A stretch of DNA of 64,000 bases from positions 19,393 to 83,392 of the forward strand of contig CAMBDY010000009.1 of assembly GCA_945865525.1 (NCBI GenBank). The letters run 5' to 3'. Below the pieces are notes generated by a model. That model was not told the DNA's origin. It was given only the letters and a program-made list of their open reading frames with translations, and made no database searches. This document shows, piece by piece, positions 52,774 through 62,829 of the stretch. Made by a program: the position numbers and the translations under genes. Source of the DNA: Nitrospira lenta. Its GTDB lineage: Bacteria; Nitrospirota; Nitrospiria; Nitrospirales; Nitrospiraceae. How positions within the stretch are numbered: the first letter of the stretch is position 1; each line of letters starts with the position of its first letter.

Positions 52774-54780
52774 TTACTCCTCGCCCAGCCGGACGAGCAG
52801 CCCCATGGCCTGCCTGATCTGCAGACGCGAACCGAGCAGTACGACGATATCCCCCGCCAGCAGTCGGGTGTTTTCCGACGGATTCGACTGGGTTACGCCG
52901 GCGCGCGTCCACGCGATCACCGATGCGCCCGTGCGTGGGCGGAGGGAAAGCTCGCCTAGCGTCTTGCCCTGCGCAGACGAATCGTCGTCAATGCGACAGG
53001 TTTCGACTTCCGTATCGGTCAAAGTCCCACCACGGAGATGGTGCGCAAGTTCCGGTAATTCACCCCATCGAAGCAAGGCGTAGCCCTCACGGCGCACCTG
53101 CTCAGCTTTTTGCATGACAAAGCTCTGCGGTAGTTTGTAGGTGCGGAGCACCAACGCGAAAATTTCAATCGAGGTTTTGAACTCCTCCGACACCACATCA
53201 TCCGCGCCGAGCTGGTGCAGCTCCTCTAATTCTCGCAGATAACGAGTCCGCACGACGACGTGCAACTTTGGATTGAGCCCCTTGGCCACCTGCACGGCTC
53301 GTCTGGTCGCAAATGGATCAGAAATGGCGATCACCATCACTTTCGCATGCTCAATCTTCATATGCCGTAACACGTTCGGATTCGTGGCATCGCCATAGTA
53401 AATTGGGACACCGTGGCTCGCTTCGTCGCTGACAATATCGCCGTCGAGCTCTAGCACCAAGTACGGGATCTCGGTATCGCTAAGGACTCGTGCGAGATTC
53501 CGCCCGTTCAACCCGTACCCCATGATAATGACGTGGTCTTTCATCAGGATCTGCTTGCCCTCAGCATGCAGGACGTGAGCGGTAGTCCGGCTGGGTAGCC
53601 AATGACGGAGTCGCTGCCAGGCCTCCACGCGGCGGGCCAGATTCGGCGACCACCGCATGAGAAAAGGGGTAGCGATCATCGAGAGAACCGAGACCGCAAG
53701 AAAGATCTGATACGGATCACGCGGCAACAAGCCGCTCGCTTGCCCCTGCTGCGCCAGCAGAAAGCTGAACTCGCCGACCTGAGCCAGGGCAATACCCACC
53801 ATGATCGCGGAACGTGGAGGAACCTCCGCCAAGAGGACTGCGCCAGCCCCGGCGACAAACTTGACCAACAACACCGCCACCAGCAACCCGGCCACCGGCA
53901 ATGGATGTTCGAGCAACACCCGCCAGTCCATGAGAATACCAACCGACACGAAGAAGAGACTATTAAAACTGTCACGGAATGGCAACACTTCTGCCATGGC
54001 CTGATGGCTGTATTCCGATTCGGAAAGGACCAGTCCAGCAATGAAGGCGCCCAAGGCCAGTGACAGGCCCCCAAACGAGGTCAGCCAGGCGATACCGAGA
54101 CAGAGCACGATGATCGTCAAGAGAAAGAGCTCACGGCTGCGGCTGCGCACGATATGCTCCAACAGCTTGGGGACCAGATACCAGGCCGCAGCGATAACCA
54201 GGGCGATGACAAGGACCGACTCTCCCAAGGTGAGGAGGATCGCTAGTCCGCCTCCATCCGATTGGCTGGCCAGAATCGGTGTCAACAGCATCATGGGAAC
54301 AACAGCGAAGTCCTGAAATACAAGAATGCCAATCGTGGCTCGGCCATGGATCGAATCGCTATCACCCCGCTCGGCTAAGGTCTTGAGGACAATCGCCGTG
54401 CTGCTCAAAGAGAAGAGAAAACCCCAGAACAGCCCCTCCTTCCAGGATAGTCCAACGATCGTCGCCCCCAGCCACGCGATCAACAGCACCCCAGCAACTT
54501 GGAGCGGCGCGGCCAGGAACATGATGCGGCGCATGGAGGCCAATTGTGACAGTGAAAACTCGATGCCGATAGTGAAGAGGAGCAGAACGACCCCGATCTC
54601 CGCCAGCACTTGCACCGTTTCCATGTCCGAGATGAGATGGAGCCCGTGAGGACCGATAAGCGCGCCGGCGACCAGAAATCCTGCGATTGAAGGAAGCCGG
54701 AACTTGTGAAACACAAAAACGACGGCGATCGACACCGTAAAAACCACAAGTAGATTTGCCAGCACGCCGTAGTCGGTCAT
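52774..54780 (-). CDS. CPA2-family cation:proton antiporter with RCK domains (KefB/YbaL type)
   Basis: A 668-residue protein. The N-terminal ~390 residues are a Na/H-exchanger fold (LVAGALIGPHGLHLISDMET, EIGVVLLLFTIGIEFSLSQL, ALGAFIAGLVLSESEYSHQA). A TrkA-N/RCK nucleotide-binding domain begins ~415 (VIIMGYGLNGRNLARVLSDT) and a TrkA-C domain ends the protein (TGASVIAWTRAG, AGDIVVLLGS). Probably K+ or Na+ efflux gated by NAD(H) or another ligand. It lies 18 nt after the epimerase gene. Confidence 0.93.
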   Translation of the reverse strand: MTDYGVLANLLVVFTVSIAVVFVFHKFRLPSIAGFLVAGALIGPHGLHLISDMETVQVLAEIGVVLLLFTIGIEFSLSQLASMRRIMFLAAPLQVAGVLLIAWLGATIVGLSWKEGLFWGFLFSLSSTAIVLKTLAERGDSDSIHGRATIGILVFQDFAVVPMMLLTPILASQSDGGGLAILLTLGESVLVIALVIAAAWYLVPKLLEHIVRSRSRELFLLTIIVLCLGIAWLTSFGGLSLALGAFIAGLVLSESEYSHQAMAEVLPFRDSFNSLFFVSVGILMDWRVLLEHPLPVAGLLVAVLLVKFVAGAGAVLLAEVPPRSAIMVGIALAQVGEFSFLLAQQGQASGLLPRDPYQIFLAVSVLSMIATPFLMRWSPNLARRVEAWQRLRHWLPSRTTAHVLHAEGKQILMKDHVIIMGYGLNGRNLARVLSDTEIPYLVLELDGDIVSDEASHGVPIYYGDATNPNVLRHMKIEHAKVMVIAISDPFATRRAVQVAKGLNPKLHVVVRTRYLRELEELHQLGADDVVSEEFKTSIEIFALVLRTYKLPQSFVMQKAEQVRREGYALLRWGELPELAHHLRGGTLTDTEVETCRIDDDSSAQGKTLGELSLRPRTGASVIAWTRAGVTQSNPSENTRLLAGDIVVLLGSRLQIRQAMGLLVRLGEE

Positions 54781-54798
54781 TGTAAAAGTTGACGCCTC

Positions 54799-55830
54799 TT
54801 AGGCCTTATAGAACTCCCGATACCACTGCACGAAGCGGGGAATCCCCGCCTCGATAGACGTCGCCGGTTTAAATCCAACATCCCGTGACAAATCGTCGAT
54901 ATCGGCATACGTGGCTGGTACATCACCAGGCTGGATCGGTAACAGTTTCTTCTTCGCCTTTTTCCCAATCGTCTCCTCCAACACCTCAATAAAGCGCAGC
55001 AGCTCCACCGGCTGATGGTTGCCAATATTGTAAATCCTGGCCGGAGCTGAACTGGTTCCCGGGTCGGGCTTATCACCGGACCAGGCTCGATTTGGCCGGG
55101 CCGGGTGGTCAAGGGTCCGAATTACCCCCTCAACGATGTCATCAATATAGGTAAAGTCGCGCCGCATCTTCCCCTGGTTGTAAACCTCAATCGGTTTCCC
55201 CTCCAGGATCGCCTTCGTGAAAATGAAGAGAGCCATATCGGGCCGACCCCAAGGTCCATAGACCGTGAAGAACCGCAGACCTGTACAGGGAATCCGATAA
55301 AGATGCGCGTAGGAATGGGCCATGAGTTCATTGGCCTTCTTGCTGGCCGCATAGAGTGAAACCGGATGATCCACATTGTCATGAGTCGAAAAGGGCATCT
55401 GGGTATTACCGCCGTACACGGAACTCGACGACGCATAGACGAGGTGCTGCACCTTCGCGCGCCTACAGCCTTCCAGAACATTCAGAAACCCTTCGATATT
55501 GCTATCCGTATAGGCATGCGGGTTCACCAGCGAATAGCGCACCCCGGCTTGCGCCGCCAGATGGACCACCTTCGTAATCGGCTGTGTGGCAAAAATTTTC
55601 TGTGTCTTGACCCTGTTCGCTAGATCCGTCTTGGTAAAAGTAAACTGCTTGAAGGGCTTCAGCTTCGCCAACCGCGCCCTCTTTAGCCGCACATCGTAGT
55701 AGTCGTTGACGTTGTCGAGCCCGATTACCTTCTCGCCTCGTTCCAGCAATTTCATCGCCACATGAAAGCCGATGAATCCTGCGACGCCGGTCACAAGGAT
55801 CGAAGCCTGCGCTGTTTTGCCTGTAGCCAT
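54799..55830 (-). CDS. NAD-dependent UDP-glucuronate 4-epimerase
   Basis: Extended short-chain dehydrogenase of 343 residues: [20 protein letters not shown] (G-x-x-G-x-x-G), [18 protein letters not shown] typical of UDP-GlcA 4-epimerases, [20 protein letters not shown], active-site [19 protein letters not shown] (Y-x3-K), and [19 protein letters not shown]. Likely makes UDP-galacturonate for surface polysaccharide from the Ugd product. Its gene is followed by the antiporter. Confidence 0.93.
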   Translation of the reverse strand: MATGKTAQASILVTGVAGFIGFHVAMKLLERGEKVIGLDNVNDYYDVRLKRARLAKLKPFKQFTFTKTDLANRVKTQKIFATQPITKVVHLAAQAGVRYSLVNPHAYTDSNIEGFLNVLEGCRRAKVQHLVYASSSSVYGGNTQMPFSTHDNVDHPVSLYAASKKANELMAHSYAHLYRIPCTGLRFFTVYGPWGRPDMALFIFTKAILEGKPIEVYNQGKMRRDFTYIDDIVEGVIRTLDHPARPNRAWSGDKPDPGTSSAPARIYNIGNHQPVELLRFIEVLEETIGKKAKKKLLPIQPGDVPATYADIDDLSRDVGFKPATSIEAGIPRFVQWYREFYKA

Positions 55831-55839
55831 AGTCGTCCC

Positions 55840-56004
55840 TTATCGATTGAGCAGAATGCCAGAAAAGTCCGCTAGCGTCGTTCTGGCCTTGAGCGCACCC
55901 TCAACAGCACCAGAGACTACGCCTCCGGTGCTTCCATCGGCTGCAGTCTTGCTGAGCGGCCGCTTTAAGTATCCTAGGTCTTCCGGCTCCAATACCAAGT
56001 GCAC
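55840..56004 (-). CDS. Possible 54-codon hypothetical ORF
   Basis: Between the MBL gene and the epimerase, a frame from GTG 56004 to TAA 55840 reads VHLVLEPEDLGYLKRPL then a Gly/Val/Ala-rich GSTGGVVSGAVEGALKA and ends SGILLNR. It fills the gap between co-directional genes and stops 9 nt before the epimerase start. There is no good ribosome-binding site and no homologue I recognise. It may be a real small protein or chance. Confidence 0.3.
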   Translation of the reverse strand: MHLVLEPEDLGYLKRPLSKTAADGSTGGVVSGAVEGALKARTTLADFSGILLNR

Positions 56005-56049
56005 TATTTCCGCTCTGCCGCTCGCGTATGCTGAGTTTCCCGCCGCGTG

Positions 56050-57681
56050 CTAGCGCGATAAGCTCCCGGCTTTCATAAAGGGAGGATCGCCATGGTCGAG
56101 CCGATAGAGAGACAGAGGCATCAGAGCCTCTCCGGTCTTCATCGGCACCACCAGCCCGTCGGCCGTGCCACGAAACAAATCCAATGCCTGACTGGAATGA
56201 TACGCACACCCATATGGAGCAAGAAGATCCTTGAGGGCTTCTGGCCGCTCCCAATGGGCCGTCAACAAGGCCATGCGGGCGGGATTTCGCTTGCTGAACA
56301 TGAACGAGAGATGATCCGGATACCAATCTGCACCGCCTGTGGCATAAGACACAAAGAGCGCAGCCTTCGCCGCAGTGCAAATCTCGGCCAGGTACGAGTT
56401 CGTGAGATAGCCATTTTCTCCCACGTCGAGCCACTTGCCCGGATGAGACAACGGCGCGTGCGCCGCATGACCACGGACTTCGAGCAGTTGCTGCTGCGAA
56501 GCAAGTACCAGAGAAATGGGTCCATGCTTCTGCACGAGCGACTGGATGACTCCGTCTTTGAGCGGGGACTTCCCGCTGTTCGTCGGCCCGCTGTCCGCAT
56601 GCACCAGTACGTTGTAGCCCCGATCGGCAATGAGATAGCAGTTGCGCGGCATTTCCAGGTCGCAAGGATCTTCTCCATAGAAGGGCACGGAGTAGACAGC
56701 CCCTCCCTCGAAGGCCCAACTCTCCCCATGCGCCAACTCAATCACGTTACCGAATCCCAATTCCCGCAAGAGTGAAAAATAATCGTAGGACAAGATCCGC
56801 CGGTTTCTTCGGCTTGGCACGATGATAGGCGTCTCTTTAGGCAGGTGTAAGAGCGTGCGAGGGTCCACATGATCGTCGTGATCATGGGTCAAGAACACGG
56901 CGGCCGGCTTGGGTAACAGTGATCCCCAGAGCGAAGGGATGAAGGACTCCGCAAACCAGGGAAGCAGCCAGGGATCAAACAACAAGGCTTGATTCCGTTG
57001 CCGATACAACAATGCGGCATGGCCGAGATGGAGCATATCCTTATCGTGTAGCGTCTCGAACCAGCGGGACCAGATAGAGGCGGTGTCCGCGCTGACCAAA
57101 CATTCATGCTGGTGCAGCGCTTCTATCAATCGCGTGAGGACTCGTTCTCCATCTCGCCCCGAAGCCGCTACCACTGTTCGAATTTCATCGGTCTGATGAG
57201 TGCCATCCAGCAGTCCCAAGACCTTTCCCACCAGCGGCCCCAACTGCCGCTGGTCGAATCCAATTGGAATAGCCTGCCGCTTGACGGAATGGAAAATCCT
57301 GAGCCCGCTATTGGTGACCGTCGCGGATTTGGTGGGGTCGGTCGAAAACTCCCATTGGAAGCTACCGTCTGGCTTTCGCCCACAGCGAATATGTTGCTGG
57401 AGATGTGGACGGACGCTGATCACCTCCGCATAGGCATCTTCCAATCGTCTATGACGATCTGGGTCGTCTACTGGGGCCCGTTTGGAAAACACATCGCTGA
57501 TGGCCGTATCGATCGAGCTGGAAAGGAGACTATGGGCCTCCTGAAGACTTGCCACAACTTCCGGCGCGACCCCTGCAACAAAGGGGAAGGGCCCAGGGGC
57601 CTCGGTGCTCTCCAATTGCACCCAAGACCAGGGCGCCAGACTGAGATACCGATGCTTCGGCAGACTGTCCCAGATCTTCAT
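56050..57681 (-). CDS. Large metallo-beta-lactamase-fold hydrolase with long N-terminal region
   Basis: A 543-residue protein. The C-terminal ~330 residues form an UlaG-like MBL fold: LGHAALLYRQRNQALLFDPW, the metal motif LTHDHDDHVD (H-x-H-x-D-H), later His in YNVLVHADSG and the segment FVSYATGGADWYPDHLSF. The N-terminal ~210 residues are helical (LLDGTHQTDEIRTVVAAS resembles a PqqD-like winged segment). No signal peptide. The substrate is unknown. Located after the VOC gene, upstream of the epimerase. Confidence 0.82.
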   Translation of the reverse strand: MKIWDSLPKHRYLSLAPWSWVQLESTEAPGPFPFVAGVAPEVVASLQEAHSLLSSSIDTAISDVFSKRAPVDDPDRHRRLEDAYAEVISVRPHLQQHIRCGRKPDGSFQWEFSTDPTKSATVTNSGLRIFHSVKRQAIPIGFDQRQLGPLVGKVLGLLDGTHQTDEIRTVVAASGRDGERVLTRLIEALHQHECLVSADTASIWSRWFETLHDKDMLHLGHAALLYRQRNQALLFDPWLLPWFAESFIPSLWGSLLPKPAAVFLTHDHDDHVDPRTLLHLPKETPIIVPSRRNRRILSYDYFSLLRELGFGNVIELAHGESWAFEGGAVYSVPFYGEDPCDLEMPRNCYLIADRGYNVLVHADSGPTNSGKSPLKDGVIQSLVQKHGPISLVLASQQQLLEVRGHAAHAPLSHPGKWLDVGENGYLTNSYLAEICTAAKAALFVSYATGGADWYPDHLSFMFSKRNPARMALLTAHWERPEALKDLLAPYGCAYHSSQALDLFRGTADGLVVPMKTGEALMPLSLYRLDHGDPPFMKAGSLSR

Positions 57682-57690
57682 GGTCGTGAG

Positions 57691-57772
57691 AAGTGATGGG
57701 TAATCGGTGATGGGCGAGGAGTGGGTTTATGTCCGCGTTTCAACTGATCACTCATCACCGGTCACTCGTCAC
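57691..57772. repeat. Imperfect inverted repeat of GTGATGRGT-type units
   Basis: AAGTGATGGGTAATCGGTGA and the following ~13 nt (57691-57723) face ATCACTCATCACCGGTCACT and flanks (57746-57772); read in reverse complement the arms are similar over ~30 nt. It lies between the VOC stop and the MBL start and covers the last VOC codons. Confidence 0.5.
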
Positions 57773-58198
57773 GCCCCATTTGAGCTTGCTGATGTTTGGT
57801 TCGTACAGAGCCTGAATGACGTTCCCGTCCGGATCGGAGAAATAAAACGAATAACTCCCGTCTCGATGCTGCTTCGGTTGTTTCAGGACCTGCCCGCCCA
57901 GCTGTGGCAGGCGCGGTTCGATCTCCCGATACATCTGATCAACTACCTTGGGGCTCTCCACAATCACGCCGACGTGATCCAACAGTTGTCCCTTCAGCGG
58001 TTGATACGCGGCCAGCTCGGACGGTGGAATCTGGTGCAAAGCGAAATTGTCCGAGCCGGAGCTGAAATAGACATTATCCGCGTCAGGCTCCCACATCACC
58101 TGCATGCCCAATACCTCTTCATAGAACGTGCGAGAACGGGCAAGATTCGTGACGCGCAGCGCCACATGTCGCAATCCTCGATGAAGCGGAACAGCCAT
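57755..58198 (-). CDS. VOC (glyoxalase/bleomycin-resistance fold) family protein
   Basis: A 147-residue protein with paired beta-alpha-beta-beta-beta units: GLRHVALRVTNLARSRTFYEEVLGM (His ligand), FALHQIPP, LDHVGVIVESPKVVDQMYRE and SFYFSDPDGNVIQALYEP (Glu/Asp position altered). Presumably a metal-dependent lyase, dioxygenase or binding protein; substrate unknown. A near-consensus promoter precedes it and it appears to start the VOC-MBL-epimerase-antiporter unit. Confidence 0.88.
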   Translation of the reverse strand: MAVPLHRGLRHVALRVTNLARSRTFYEEVLGMQVMWEPDADNVYFSSGSDNFALHQIPPSELAAYQPLKGQLLDHVGVIVESPKVVDQMYREIEPRLPQLGGQVLKQPKQHRDGSYSFYFSDPDGNVIQALYEPNISKLKWGVTSDR

Positions 58199-58227
58199 AG
58201 CACGACCCCTATTGTAATCGTACCCGC

Positions 58228-58256
58228 ATAGTAGGGAGCCGCCTCGGCTCCGTCAA
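58228..58256 (-). promoter_or_regulatory. Sigma70-type promoter of the VOC gene
   Basis: Minus strand CGTCAA complement TTGACG (58251-58256), 17-nt spacer, TACTAT (58228-58233), 30 nt before the start codon. The spacer holds a GAGCCGAGGCGGCTC palindrome, a possible operator. Confidence 0.7.
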
Positions 58257-58466
58257 TTAAAAACCCAAGGGGCGAGAAGGATCAGTCGAGTCTCTACCCG
58301 GTCTCGCCGGTTGCGGAAAACTCGGTACAGAGGGAACGTTCAGGTTCTGAGCGAAGCGAGACCGAAGCTGACGATCTTTTTCAGCGTCCTGCGAGGCTGC
58401 TGCGCTTCTGCTCTCTCCTATGGTACCATGAAGGTGTTTTCGATCTTGAACAAGGAGTTCACCACC

Positions 58467-59300
58467 ATGTCTTTTCGATTGATTCTTATTGCGACCCTGC
58501 TCTGCCTCTCAATGCACCAATCTCTGCTCTTCGCCGCAGACCAACTGCTCAAAACCCCTACTGGCAAAGACGGTGCACCGATGGTCGAGGTCCGAGCCGG
58601 CTCCTTTCCCATGGGGGTCCCGCATGGGGACCGGGATGGTGGACGCGATGAGTATCCGCGTCATGATGTGTTTGTAGACACATTTTTCATCGATAAATTC
58701 GAAGTAACCAACGGCCGCTATTTGGGATTCGTCAAGGCCGCAAGCCATCGGGTCCCGCAGAACTCCAAAAATCCGATGAGAAATCTCTGGCAGGGTGAGG
58801 CCATCACCGACACGATGACCGACCGGCCCGTCATCAATGTGGATTGGTTTGACGCCGAGGCCTACTGCAAGTGGGCGGGCAAGCGCCTTCCGACCGAAGC
58901 GGAATGGGAAAAAGCCGCCAAAGGCATAGCCGACCGGCGCTTCCCCTGGGGGAATGTCGAACCTACAAACAAACATCTGAACTTCAACCAGCAATGGATT
59001 GGCGAAAAAACCTTGATGCCGGTTGGAAGCTATGAATTGGGCACGAGCCCCTATGGCGCCTACGACATGGCCGGCAATGTCTGGGAATGGGTCAACGACT
59101 GGTACGGCGCGCGATATTACGACAAGAGCCCGGCGAAGAACCCTCAAGGACCGGACAGTGGAACCACGAAAGTGATTCGGGGTGCAGGCTGGCCGAACGA
59201 GACCCCAACAGTTCGCATCTTCACCCGCGTAGACAGCGATCCAATGATCCGCAACGAGTCCACGGGATTCCGCTGCGCGCTCACGCCCGCTGCCCAATAG
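58467..59300 (+). CDS. Exported SUMF1/FGE-sulfatase-fold protein (first)
   Basis: A 277-residue protein from ATG 58467 (AAGGAG 9 nt upstream), with a signal peptide (LILIATLLCLSMHQSLLFAA). SUMF1 fold: VEVRAGSFPMGVPHGDRDGG, DKFEVTNGRYLGFVKAA, DAEAYCKWAGKRLPTEAEWE, RFPWGN, YDMAGNVWEWVNDWYG and STGFRCA. The catalytic cysteines of true formylglycine-generating enzyme, normally before the GFRCA box, are absent (TVRIFTRVDSDP). So it is unlikely to activate sulfatases. It is 8 nt upstream of hemD. Confidence 0.87.
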   Translation: MSFRLILIATLLCLSMHQSLLFAADQLLKTPTGKDGAPMVEVRAGSFPMGVPHGDRDGGRDEYPRHDVFVDTFFIDKFEVTNGRYLGFVKAASHRVPQNSKNPMRNLWQGEAITDTMTDRPVINVDWFDAEAYCKWAGKRLPTEAEWEKAAKGIADRRFPWGNVEPTNKHLNFNQQWIGEKTLMPVGSYELGTSPYGAYDMAGNVWEWVNDWYGARYYDKSPAKNPQGPDSGTTKVIRGAGWPNETPTVRIFTRVDSDPMIRNESTGFRCALTPAAQ

Positions 59301-59308
59301 GGATCATC

Positions 59309-60151
59309 ATGAATGGAAAGGGGTTCTCCGGGCTTACGGTCGCTTCATTCGAAAGCCGTATGGCCAAAGAGATAGCCCGACTGATCGAACATTGTGACGG
59401 CACACCTTTGGTGGCTCCTGCCCTTCAAGAAATTCCGATTCAAGACAATCTAGCCGTCTTGCGCGTGGGCGACGAATTGATCAACCGTCAGATCAATATC
59501 CTCATTCTCATGACAGGCATCGGCACTACCACCCTCTTCGAGATCCTCCAATCGCGCCATCCCTTGCCGTCGATCCTGGAAGGGCTCAAGCAAACAACAA
59601 CCATCGCGCGTGGACCCAAGCCTGCGGCAGCGCTCAAGGCTCTTGGTATCATCCCAACGCTCACCGTCCCGGAACCAAATACCTGGCTGGAAGTGCTTGC
59701 CACGTTGGACGCCTACCGCCCCGTGAAGGGCCTCCGTGTCGCGGTACAAGAATATGGCACATCCAACCTCGAGCTCCTAGAATCCCTGAAGCAGCGTGGA
59801 GCCGAGGTCTTTCCCGTACCCATTTACCGTTGGACGCTCCCAGAAGACAGGGGCCCATTAAGGCAGGCGCTTGGCGAGATTATTGCGGGACGCGTTGACG
59901 TCCTGCTAATCACCAACGCCGCGCAGATCGATCATGTGATGCAGTTACTCGAACAGGACGGTACCGTCTCGCAATTCACAGAAGCCTGCACAAGGATGGT
60001 CGTAGCGTCCATCGGTCCCACCGCTAGCGAACGCCTCCATTATTATCATCTCCCCGTCGACTTCGCACCCTCTCACTCAAAAATGGGTATCCTCGTCAAC
60101 GAGGCCAGCGCGCAAGCCCAGGCTCTGCTCCGACAGAAACAATTAGCCTAG
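59309..60151 (+). CDS. hemD: Uroporphyrinogen-III synthase family protein
   Basis: A 280-residue HemD-type protein of two alpha/beta lobes joined by linkers: LTVASFESRMAKEIARLIEH, ILMTGIGTTTLFEIL, TTIARGPKPAAALKALGI, GLRVAVQEYGTSNLELLESL, VDVLLITNAAQIDHVMQLLE and VVASIGPTASERLHYYHLPV. It closes the tetrapyrrole ring, or in the more diverged branch has another role. Start ATG 59309 follows the SUMF1-like gene by 8 nt. No hemC or hemA is in the window. It converges on the second SUMF1-like gene. Confidence 0.85.
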   Translation: MNGKGFSGLTVASFESRMAKEIARLIEHCDGTPLVAPALQEIPIQDNLAVLRVGDELINRQINILILMTGIGTTTLFEILQSRHPLPSILEGLKQTTTIARGPKPAAALKALGIIPTLTVPEPNTWLEVLATLDAYRPVKGLRVAVQEYGTSNLELLESLKQRGAEVFPVPIYRWTLPEDRGPLRQALGEIIAGRVDVLLITNAAQIDHVMQLLEQDGTVSQFTEACTRMVVASIGPTASERLHYYHLPVDFAPSHSKMGILVNEASAQAQALLRQKQLA

Positions 60152-60164
60152 GCCTACTCAACCG

Positions 60165-61061
<897 letters not shown>

Positions 61062-61160
61062 GATTTGGCCTCCGTGTGACGTTATATGCCAGACCCGGCA
61101 GGCTCCGGCGTTTCTTGTCCTTCCGCACGATACTAACGTTGACCCGCCCCATCGAAAACG

Positions 61161-61772
61161 CTACGGCTTCGCCTTGATGCACTCAATTTCCAGCCGGATC
61201 TGAACCTCATCACCAACGACGAGCCCGCCGCTATCCAGCGTCTTGTTCCAAACCATGCCAAATTCTTTGCGATTGAGTTTTCCCTCCGCACTAAATCCAG
61301 CTCTGGTATTGCCCCACGGATCCTTAGCCACTCCATTATAAGAGCCAGTAAGCGTAATCTCCTTGATCACCCCATGCAGCATGAGCTCTCCCAGTACCGT
61401 GTATCCTTCGTCAGTTTTCTTGTAGCTCTTCATCTTGAAGGTCATCGTCGGATACCGTTCCACATCGAAAAAATCGACATTCCGCAAATGCATATCCCGC
61501 TTTTCATGATTCGTGTTCAGCGACAAAATCTTGACCGTGACTTCAATCGCTTTGACGGTCCTGGCTTCGGCATCCATCTCGATAAATCCGGCATAATCCG
61601 TAAATCGGCCGGTCGTTTTGGAGACGACCATATGGGCCACACGAAACTCCACCGTCGAATGGTCAGGATCGACGTTCCAACGGGCTGGCTCTGCCCAAAC
61701 CGTGAGTGGAAGACAGGCCACCGCTCCGAACCACAGGAACAGAAACCAACTCTTTCGTCTCTTCTGCAACAT
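61161..61772 (-). CDS. YceI-family periplasmic lipid-binding protein
   Basis: A 203-residue protein with a signal peptide (SWFLFLWFGAVACLPLTVWA) and a YceI lipocalin-like barrel: RWNVDPDHSTVEFRVAHMVV, TTGRFTDYAGFIEMDAE, FFDVERYPTMTFKMKSYKKT, VLGELMLHGVIKEITLTGSY and FSAEGKLNRKEFGMVWNK, ending VGDEVQIRLEIECIK. Family members bind isoprenoid or fatty-acyl lipids in the periplasm. Probably cotranscribed with the TonB-C gene upstream (gap 54 nt). Confidence 0.94.
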   Translation of the reverse strand: MLQKRRKSWFLFLWFGAVACLPLTVWAEPARWNVDPDHSTVEFRVAHMVVSKTTGRFTDYAGFIEMDAEARTVKAIEVTVKILSLNTNHEKRDMHLRNVDFFDVERYPTMTFKMKSYKKTDEGYTVLGELMLHGVIKEITLTGSYNGVAKDPWGNTRAGFSAEGKLNRKEFGMVWNKTLDSGGLVVGDEVQIRLEIECIKAKP

Positions 61773-61826
61773 GGATCGCCTCCTAGAGAACCGTATATGG
61801 CCGATTAAGCCGGGACTGGACAGGTC

Positions 61827-62822
61827 TTATTTCTTCGACGGCCGGCCTGGTGCATCAGACTTGCCGGAAGACGAACTTCCAACTGGTGCCACCTCAAGGG
61901 GCTCAATCCGAATGCCAGTTCGCATCCGGACATGCACATCGGCTGGCCCGTCCCCCAACTCGCCCGAAAAGGACGGGAATGGCTGAGCGTGAACCACCGC
62001 ATAAATTCCGGCTTCATCAATCGCGCGTACGCCGGACCCTTTCTCAATCTCAATCAACTGTGCCCGACCGTAGGGATACAATTTAAAATGAACTTTTACG
62101 ATTTCCCCGCTAAGTGCATGCTGGACTCCTTGGATCTGGCGAGCCCAGCTCTGGTTGATGCGACGACTCACCTGCTGCCAATAGGCTTTCCCCTCCGCCG
62201 ATGAGGGGCTCAAGCCCACATCTTCCTCTATCAAAGCGTGGGCCGAAACCGGCGTAACAGCCTCTTGCACTTCCTCCACAATGGCACCTTCGCTCGGCAC
62301 TACCTTACCCTGCACAGGAGATAATGCACTTTTCTCACGCATCGGTTCCACCTGATCCAACGTGATATAGACCGCCCGACGAAGGAATCGTTCTGGTTGG
62401 CCTAAACGGGATCGCGCGAAGGTGACTCGGACTCGTGCCGCCTTGGGGGGCACGAAAGTCCGGCTCATCGAAATCGGCTCAAGTGTGACCATCCCCTTCC
62501 ACACCATCAGCGACGATACATCCGGCTCAAGCGTGACCGTTTGCCGATAAAACACCTTCGATTCACAGGTCGCGACCACCGGAGCCCTCCCAATGGGTAG
62601 ACCACGCAGCACGATCTTCAACGTCACTGGCTTGCCAGCTTGTTGATTCCCCATCGACTCCGGTTGGTTCAACTCAAACTGCACCCACGGTTTCATGGGG
62701 CTAGGCGAAGAAACAGGCTGAGGCAAAGAGGCTGACAAAGCGGGTGAAATGAGGAGGAGAGCGTTGGCCACCCAACACACCCCTGCGAATAACATAAGGA
62801 TTCGATGATACCGCGTCTTCAT
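61827..62822 (-). CDS. Periplasmic protein with TonB/TolA-like C-terminal domain
   Basis: A 331-residue protein from ATG 62822 with a signal peptide or anchor (ILMLFAGVCWVANALLLISP) and a ~180-residue strand-rich region of unknown type. The last ~110 residues resemble TonB_C: YWQQVSRRINQSWARQIQGV, GEIVKVHFKLYPYGRAQLIE, AIDEAGIYAVVHAQPFPSFS. The order suggests an AgmX/TonB-type structural or energy-transduction protein without the usual proline-rich neck. The promoter is so close that the mRNA is predicted leaderless. Confidence 0.72.
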   Translation of the reverse strand: MKTRYHRILMLFAGVCWVANALLLISPALSASLPQPVSSPSPMKPWVQFELNQPESMGNQQAGKPVTLKIVLRGLPIGRAPVVATCESKVFYRQTVTLEPDVSSLMVWKGMVTLEPISMSRTFVPPKAARVRVTFARSRLGQPERFLRRAVYITLDQVEPMREKSALSPVQGKVVPSEGAIVEEVQEAVTPVSAHALIEEDVGLSPSSAEGKAYWQQVSRRINQSWARQIQGVQHALSGEIVKVHFKLYPYGRAQLIEIEKGSGVRAIDEAGIYAVVHAQPFPSFSGELGDGPADVHVRMRTGIRIEPLEVAPVGSSSSGKSDAPGRPSKK

Positions 62823-62829
62823 GAATCGC

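Noticed and set aside
55901..56719. 272-codon minus-strand frame overlapping the MBL gene
   Set aside because: Alternative frame of the MBL-fold gene; Ser/Arg/Gly-rich and without a start site.
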